Source: Isochrysis galbana
Lineage: Eukaryota; Haptophyta; Isochrysidales; Isochrysidaceae
DNA: 64,000 nt
Reading direction: 5' to 3'
NCBI GenBank assembly: GCA_018136815.1
Contig: CM030931.1
Coordinates: 8,358,557-8,422,556, forward strand
The translations under genes were made by a program, and so were the position numbers. Shown here one piece after another: positions 58,677 to 64,000 of this stretch. Under the pieces are notes generated by a model. That model worked only from the letters and a program-made list of their open reading frames with translations, was not told where the DNA came from and searched no databases. Numbering within the stretch: the first letter of the stretch is position 1; the number at the start of each line of letters is the position of its first letter.

Positions 58677-59165
58677 CTACGCAGGCTGAGTTTTCATCTT
58701 TTTCGTCTTTTTCTCACACCCCTCATCCTCGATCCTATTGTCGATGTCGTTCTGCTGGCAGGCGACGATGTCGCTTGGCTGATCTTGGGTGGCGAGGTCC
58801 GTGACGCGTGCGAGGACGGCCATCTTGTTCTCCATGTAGAGTTTGCCAGCTGCTCGGCGCACTTGCACCATGGGACTCGTTTCAGCGTACGCGACCGCCG
58901 TGATGTATTCCATGCAGAAGTACGCGACGGCGGCCTCGTCTCCAATGTACTTGATCTTTGGGATCATGTCGTACTCATCGGAGTAGTCGCCGACGAGCAT
59001 GAGTTTCGCCTTGCACCAACGGCCCATGTATGTCTCGATGAGTGCCCACATCGACGGGTAGCGTTCCTTGGCCAGATCCACGCGGAAGTCTCCACATCCA
59101 CGGCCCATGCCGGAGGTTGTGACGAGCAGCATCGCCAGGATGGCGCCACTCATGCCCTCCTCCAT
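58677..59165 (-). CDS. unrecognised 162-residue protein
   Basis: The frame opens MEEGMSGAILAMLLVTTSGM and contains a well-balanced globular stretch (GDYSDEYDMIPKIKYIGDEA, then AVAYFCMEYITAVAYAETSP) and a Lys-rich C-terminus. Codon use agrees with the real genes here (third positions G/C), and the amino-acid pattern is not low-complexity, so it is likely coding. No motif is recognised. The frame may begin further upstream, because repeat C lies immediately before it (59202-59275) and could have displaced a 5' exon. Confidence 0.45.
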   Translation of the reverse strand: MEEGMSGAILAMLLVTTSGMGRGCGDFRVDLAKERYPSMWALIETYMGRWCKAKLMLVGDYSDEYDMIPKIKYIGDEAAVAYFCMEYITAVAYAETSPMVQVRRAAGKLYMENKMAVLARVTDLATQDQPSDIVACQQNDIDNRIEDEGCEKKTKKMKTQPA

Positions 59166-59201
59166 GTGTTCGCAGAACTTGAGGGCTTGGCTACCCCCCC
59201 A

Positions 59202-59275
59202 GATGGAGTGTGGTGAGAAACGAGCCCTGTTTGCGTTAGCAAACGGGCGAAGGGGGGCGACTGGCGACAGGAGTA
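59202..59275 (+). repeat. dispersed repeat C with CGTTTGC-type hairpin
   Basis: AGATGGAGTGTGGTGAGAAA, CGAGCCC, GTTTGCGTTAGCAAAC, then GGCGACTGGCGACAGGAG. It matches 33789-33890 inverted. Confidence 0.7.
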
Positions 59276-59511
59276 CTCTACCCAGATATCGCTCGCGATA
59301 TGTACAAGCTAAAGATGTAAAGTACTACTACTTTTTCACCGTAGCCGTCGTCTAACTAAATACAAGAGGCAAGAGGGGAGGAGAGACCGCTAGGAGGAAA
59401 GACGGAAATGGAACCAGTTATGGCGGGGGCATCGGGTGCCTATGTGGGAAACACAACATGGAGCAGGGAGCAGGGGCATCTCCAAACTCCAAACACTGTA
59501 AAAAAGGTATG

Positions 59512-59544
59512 TGTTTGGCTGTGTGGTAGAAACACAGCCAAACA
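59512..59544. repeat. perfect 13-bp inverted repeat, 7-base loop
   Basis: TGTTTGGCTGTGT (59512-59524), loop GGTAGAA, ACACAGCCAAACA (59532-59544). No T run follows, so it is not an obvious terminator. It could be the core of a foldback element. Confidence 0.75.
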
Positions 59545-59839
59545 TGGTCCAAAACGCAAAACCAAAACACAAAACACAGAGATGTCGGATATTGGAGGGG
59601 GCCTTTCGTCTTTCTTCATCCCGTTCTTCCCTTCTCCCAAGAACACCGACAAAGTAAGCCAAAAGCCCATGGCCCATGGTTAGGCCAGAATACCACCCAA
59701 ATGGTTTGCCAAATGCTTGCGCAATGCTTGTGTTTACACGTGGGCAATTCCGTCCTACGTCTACGTCCTACATTGTACATTGTGTAGGACCGGGACTGGT
59801 CCTAGAAAGCTAGGTATCTATATATCCGCCATGGCTTCC

Positions 59840-60250
59840 CTCTGGGGCTGAGGGAGCCCTTTGGGCCCCCCAAGAGGACGGCAAGCTTGGGCAGCTCAGG
59901 GGGGGCCATGGAGCTTGGAGCTTGGGGCTGGGGCTTTGCCCCTGGCCGCTGGCCCCCTCTCTCTCTCTGCCTCGCCGGCCTTGGCCCTGGGTGCCCTCCT
60001 AGCGGCTTTGGCTTTGGGCGTCTGTCACTCAGAGGTGGAGGGGGTGCTCAGTACGATGGATGACAATCGCGTGCGAATGAGTGCGGTGCGCCCCCACTGG
60101 GAGTTTGGGTCGTGGTGTTGATGGCTCAACTGCTCATGCCAGGAGGCAGAGCATGAGGATGACCGACAAGCGCAAGCGACATGCCCCCCCCGCGGCGGCG
60201 GGAATTGGAGTGCCCGAGGGGGAGGGCACGAGGCGCCTCCCTCTGTGAAC
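59840..60250 (+). repeat. dispersed repeat F, diverged third copy
   Basis: GCCCTTTGGGCCCCCCAAG, GGGCAGCTCAGGGGG, GCCCCTGGCC and CTGGGAGTTTGGGTCGTGGT, GTTGATGG occur in the order seen at 33980-34330 and 20260-20590. Confidence 0.55.
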
Positions 60251-60755
60251 CAAGTTATGAGCTTGCATGATATATCATAAAACTAACACACAAGAACACT
60301 ACGCACGATAGCAGCAACACCGTACATACACACATCGTGCCCATAGCACATCTAACGATGAATAAGAATAATGCCAAGAGGACAGAGAGAGGACAAGCGA
60401 CAGGCCGCAACGGGAAAGATGAGCCAGGCACAAATGGTAGGCCAACACCCTGCTGCGACGCAACGGCAAGCGCCTCGGGTACCAACCTTTCGGCGCTGCC
60501 ATAAAGAGAATGAACATCTCAGTGGAAGAATAATGAGAAAAGTAGCCCTAAAGGCATCCGTGAGTATGCGAGGCTTCTTCCGCGATGAACAACGACAAAA
60601 CACTCCTGGCGTCCTTGCTGTCGTGAAGCAGGCCACGGTATAGTCTGGAGAAGGGCGCGCCCGTTGCGGCCGAATACTCTTCCTTTCTTTTGCAATTATC
60701 CCTCTCGGGGAGGAGGCGCCTTATTTTTGGAGTCCGACTAGCTTAGTTTCGTCCC

Positions 60756-62653
60756 TTAGCCTACACGTCGGCCAATGATCCGCCAGGAACGCTGAAATAT
60801 ACCACGAATCGAAGCGCCTGCATTCCCCAGCGCTTTCTTGATGGGCGGTTGGGGTTTGACGGCAATACTAAGTGCTTTTGCTGCGACGAATGTGCGAAGC
60901 TTGTCCAGAGTGCTAGGGCTACGACGAAGGAGCTCGCGCGTTCTACGTCTCACCCCACGTCTTCCTTCTTTCATGTCAGTGTTTGTCTTGGACAGCCACC
61001 ATGCCGCCCGTGCGCGCCGCTCGCCGAGCGCCTTGCGCACAGCTAGGCGGACCGGGTCCGAAAATGCTGGCTTCCGATAGTAGCGCTCGGCGTTAGCCAC
61101 GTAATCGGTCTCACACCCTTCCCAGTCGCACTCGTAGTCCCATGTGTTCCCACGGACTGGGCGTCGTGGCAGACGTCTGGATAGGAAAGCCGCGGTGGCC
61201 GGGACTCCTGGCAACTGCAGCATCAGCCTTGCGCCAGGCAGGTGGAGCGCCCAAGAAAAGTAGAAGAGGAGAATATCAGCATTGGCAGAGACGGCGACGT
61301 ATGGGGCAAAGCGGTCAGCGCAAGGAGCGATGACATCGAGGTGTGGCAGGACCTTGCCAATGTGCGGCCTCAGCAACCCAAGGTGAGGGCCGAGGGCGTC
61401 CAAACGTGGAGCCAAAATAGGCAAGTAGTCGAGAAGCGCGGGCAGATACCTGGTTGTGGAGAGTAAAGGCGGGCCGATCATGGTGACGGAAGAAAAGCAA
61501 GGCAAGAAGAGGGGAGCAAGCAAGCTCGAATAAAGCGACGCACCGTCTGTCATCGTCGCAATAGAGAAGCAGTGCATCCAAATGTCTCAGAAGAGTACCA
61601 CAATGCGGAGCGAGCTGATCAATGTTGGAAAGAATATATCCCATGTGAGGCTCTATGTCATCAAACCTAAACGGGCCATTGAAGATGTGGCGACATGGTC
61701 AGGTTCCTAAGGAAGGCCTAGCACTTTTTGGGGGCGTGATGCTCTCTGCACCTAACGTTCCAGCCCTTCTCCCTCTTCCCCTCCCCCCCTCGCCCGCTCT
61801 AAGGCGGTCTAGAGGTTGTCCCGTCGTGATGCCCACGCATCAATGATAACAGATGATGAACTAGGCAGGACGCGCTCCGGCTTCTGCCTGCCGCAGCGAA
61901 CCTATCGAGTATGGCATCCAAGTGAGGCTCGATCAACTCCAAGTGGCCGTCCAAAGCCAGGAGGATTCCCGGTGCGTATTTCTCTAGCTTGGTCGCGCGA
62001 GCGACAATGGCCGCTGTATGCGTCAGCAGCCGTGGGGCCTCATCCGCCCGTGTCGCAAAGAGCCTGGAGTATCCTTGCAAGATGGTGACATTGGTCCCCA
62101 TCCGGATAAGTGATTTTGTGTCCTCTCGCAAGAGTGACCACGGATCCGAGTGGCGCGATATCTGGGCCCACAGAACACGAGCCGAGCGCTCTTCCTTAGC
62201 GATAAGGATCTCCATGGCCCGCATAGCTGCGCCCACCCATCCCTTTCGCACCGCGCCATGCTGGCCGAGCTTGCTCTTCAGACGGATGATGCGCGACTCG
62301 GCGATGCCAGCTGCTCGCCGCAGCTGCGTCACTTCATGCTCGGTGGCGACTCGCTGAGCGGGGGTGAGGCGCGAATACTCAGCGAGGCGGACCTCCAGCC
62401 CCGCGATCTCCTGCGAGCACCGCTCCACCTCCGCGCGCTGCTGCGAGACCCTCCAGCGGAGCGCAGCGATCCGCTTACGCTGAAAGCTCGGCTTCCATGC
62501 GTGAGCAAATGGAAGGTTGTCCGCGAGCGAGGGTGTTGAGAGGCCGGGGATTGCCTCCGCCGCCTGCGGGAACAGCGCCCCGAGCACGCGCGCCCTCGCA
62601 CTCGCGGCTGGAGGCGCGGCGGCGGCAGCGGCGGTGAGGAGAGCGGCGAGCAT
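60756..62653 (-). CDS. helical 'PHL/D' repeat protein, function unknown (3 exons)
   Basis: Exons are 61902-62653, 61544-61666 and 60756-61449, with GT-AG introns of 235 and 94 bp. Each junction restores the repeat pattern and the frame, giving 522 residues. The first ~55 residues are Ala/Leu/Arg-rich and may be an organelle leader. About 60-150 look like a coiled coil. From about 225 to 350 there are repeats of roughly 14 residues around P-H-[LMIC]: LELIEPHLDAILDR, IEPHMGYIL, LAPHCGTLLRHLDALL, LGPHLGLLRPHIGKVLPHLD, with some APRLD/APY variants. A hydrophobic stretch (ADILLFYFSWALHLPGARLM) and a conserved-looking RLPRRPVRGNTWDYECDWEG follow, and the C-terminus is basic. I have no name for the family; long algal and oomycete proteins with similar LPHLD strings exist as far as I recall. 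Confidence 0.72.
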
Positions 62654-63464
62654 CCGCCCGCGGCGGCGGCGGCGGCAGCGGCGGCGGGATGGAGGGGAAG
62701 CCTGGAGAAGAGGGGGGGGAGGGGTACGAAGGGGTACGAAGAGCGGGAGAGAGGAGAGGAGGAGAAACTGGGGACGGAAGGAGAAGCAGAGAGAAGCTAG
62801 ACTTGCCCGCCTCGCTCTCTCCTCCTGACTCTCCTCTAAGAGCTCTAGAGTAAATGAATGAATGATAAGGGATGAAGGCAACCTCCTCCCCCCCCCCCCC
62901 CCCGGCACTCCAATCAAAAACAAAAATCCACCTCCCCGAGCGTTGCCGGAGGGCTCTAGGCCACTCCGTCGCGAGCGGCACTGACGGCTAGCGCGCTAGC
63001 GCGGTGCTGTGACCCCCCTCCCCGCATAGAGTCGGGTGAACGAGATTCTGGATTGCGATTGGCTCGGGAAACTCCATTTGGGATTTTGGATTTTGGATTG
63101 TGGTCGAACGGTGAACGGCGAACGGTGTTGTATTCAAGCCTTTAGGTCATGTTCCGTCGAATACGGGACAGACTCAGACCCGGACTCGGTTACTCGGTTG
63201 AGCAGGAAGCGCGGGGTTGGATGGGCGCGCTGAGCAAGCCGGACGCGCGTCGAACGAAGAGCCCGCCTCTCCCCCCTTTTTTCTCACCTCTCCCTCTCGC
63301 TCTCGCTCTCGTCAAGGACTGAGAGCTTGTCGAATCAAGCCGAAGCTTGATCGTGTCAAGTCTCATTTGGGGCACAATCTTGAGAGAGAGAGAGAGAGGG
63401 AGGGAGGGGAACGCGCTACATGACGACGGCGCACGTGACCACCTCACAAAACTCAATCTACTAA
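62654..63464. other. gene-free stretch up to gap
   Basis: 62656-62830 is GC/purine-rich and probably the 5' UTR/promoter of the repeat protein. 62945-63125 is the partner of the repeat at 13545-13715. Nothing else is seen. Confidence 0.45.
62945..63125 (+). repeat. dispersed repeat shared with 13545-13715
   Basis: GCGAGCGGCACTGACGGCTA, GAGTCGGGTGAACGAGATTC, GATTGGCTCGGGAAACTCCA and GGTGAACGGCGAACGG correspond in order to the copy in the neighbouring piece. Confidence 0.55.
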
Positions 63465-63564
63465 NNNNNNNNNNNNNNNNNNNNNNNNNNNNNNNNNNNN
63501 NNNNNNNNNNNNNNNNNNNNNNNNNNNNNNNNNNNNNNNNNNNNNNNNNNNNNNNNNNNNNNNN
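63465..63564. other. assembly gap (100 N)
   Basis: This is the third gap of exactly 100 N, 25,000 bases after the second. Confidence 0.99.
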
Positions 63565-63776
63565 TGAGTTCTTTTTGTTTTTGTTTGTCTTTGTCTTGTT
63601 GGGAGGCGTGGAGGAGAGAGAGCACCTCTGAGAAGGTGGAGGTGGGTGCGTGGGGGAGCGTGGCGGAAGGCTCGTCTAGAGCGAGCTGCGCGTGCACGGT
63701 GGCACTCATCGGCCGGGCAGGAAGAGGGAGAGCGAGAGGGAGAGGAACGGGGGTGAAGGGGGGGAGACGCTGGGCG

Positions 63777-63826
<50 letters not shown>

Positions 63827-64000
63827 GAGAGGGGGGCGTATCCAGGGGAGGGCATTGTGCCATGAGAGAAGAAACGCCGCTCGAGAGAGGGAACAGAGAC
63901 GCGAGGAGAAACAGGATAATGCTTGATTCCGGGAAGAGGACATTAACAGCATCGCCTGTTTTTTTCTGTTCCACTGAGTCCCTCCTTCCCCCCTCCCCAT
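63565..64000. other. low-complexity DNA with (AG)n microsatellite
   Basis: An (AG)n run of about 44 bases lies at 63781-63824, inside purine-rich DNA. Open frames on both strands are compositional, and those that run into the N block are not usable. No gene is supportable. Confidence 0.6.

Larger units (their letters stand above)
59166..60755. other. gene-free stretch with repeats C and F and a perfect hairpin
   Basis: See the entries at 59202-59275, 59512-59544 and 59840-60250. No gene is supportable. Confidence 0.5.

Noticed and set aside
63453-64000. Minus-strand frames crossing the last gap and the (AG)n tract
   Set aside because: Ser/Leu runs come from the microsatellite; no real coding signal.
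1-64000. CRISPR arrays, bacterial operons, rRNA or tRNA genes
   Set aside because: No regularly spaced repeat-spacer array, no Shine-Dalgarno-led gene strings, and no tRNA-like A/B-box pair or rRNA core that I could recognise by eye. A tRNAscan run would be decisive for tRNAs.

Overview
The window is nuclear DNA from a GC-rich protist with few introns. Several genes point to a photosynthetic, flagellated alga: an outer-dynein-arm docking subunit (flagellum), a small protein with a plastid-type bipartite leader, an organelle-type tyrosyl-tRNA synthetase, and a plant-like voltage-gated K+ channel with cyclic-nucleotide-binding and ankyrin domains. A haptophyte or another alga with a complex plastid fits best, but nothing here fixes the lineage. 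The introns I could place are short (about 90-440 bp) and GT-AG. Intergenic DNA is crowded with polypurine/polypyrimidine tracts, minisatellites and short dispersed repeats.

Layout. Three gaps of exactly 100 N (13265-13364, 38365-38464, 63465-63564) cut the window into pieces. The two complete pieces between gaps are each exactly 25,000 bases, so the pieces look like chopped contig blocks and should not be assumed to be neighbours in the genome.

Piece 1 (1-13264): a degraded HNH-like fragment; a three-exon mitochondrial ETF-beta gene on the minus strand; a 26-bp minisatellite split by an 845-bp terminal-inverted-repeat element; and the 5' two thirds of a retroelement with gag, a long linker, a DNA cytosine-methyltransferase-like domain and a retroviral-type aspartic protease. 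The retroelement is cut off by the gap before any reverse transcriptase.

Piece 2 (13365-38364): a 2-oxoglutarate/Fe(II) oxygenase; an inositol-polyphosphate 5-phosphatase with a C2-like tail; a DENN-domain protein; a divergent pair (SEP-domain UBXN11-like and Sec14/CRAL-TRIO with a lipidation motif); a small plastid-type membrane protein; a TBC Rab-GAP; and a partial multi-pass membrane protein. Much of this set belongs to membrane traffic (phosphoinositide, Rab GEF and GAP, lipid transfer), although nothing shows that the genes are co-regulated.

Piece 3 (38465-63464): a coiled-coil protein, the K+ channel, an AT-rich orphan gene, tyrosyl-tRNA synthetase, the ODA docking subunit, two small unrecognised reading frames, and a three-exon gene with an unusual helical 'PHL/D' repeat. 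Piece 4 (63565-64000) holds only an (AG)n tract and low-complexity DNA.

The most interesting element is the methyltransferase-bearing retroelement at about 6.5-13.26 kb. The methyltransferase lies in frame with gag behind a single TAG codon and ahead of the protease. At least seven dispersed repeat families link the pieces. One of them (called A here) brackets two different genes in inward-facing orientation.
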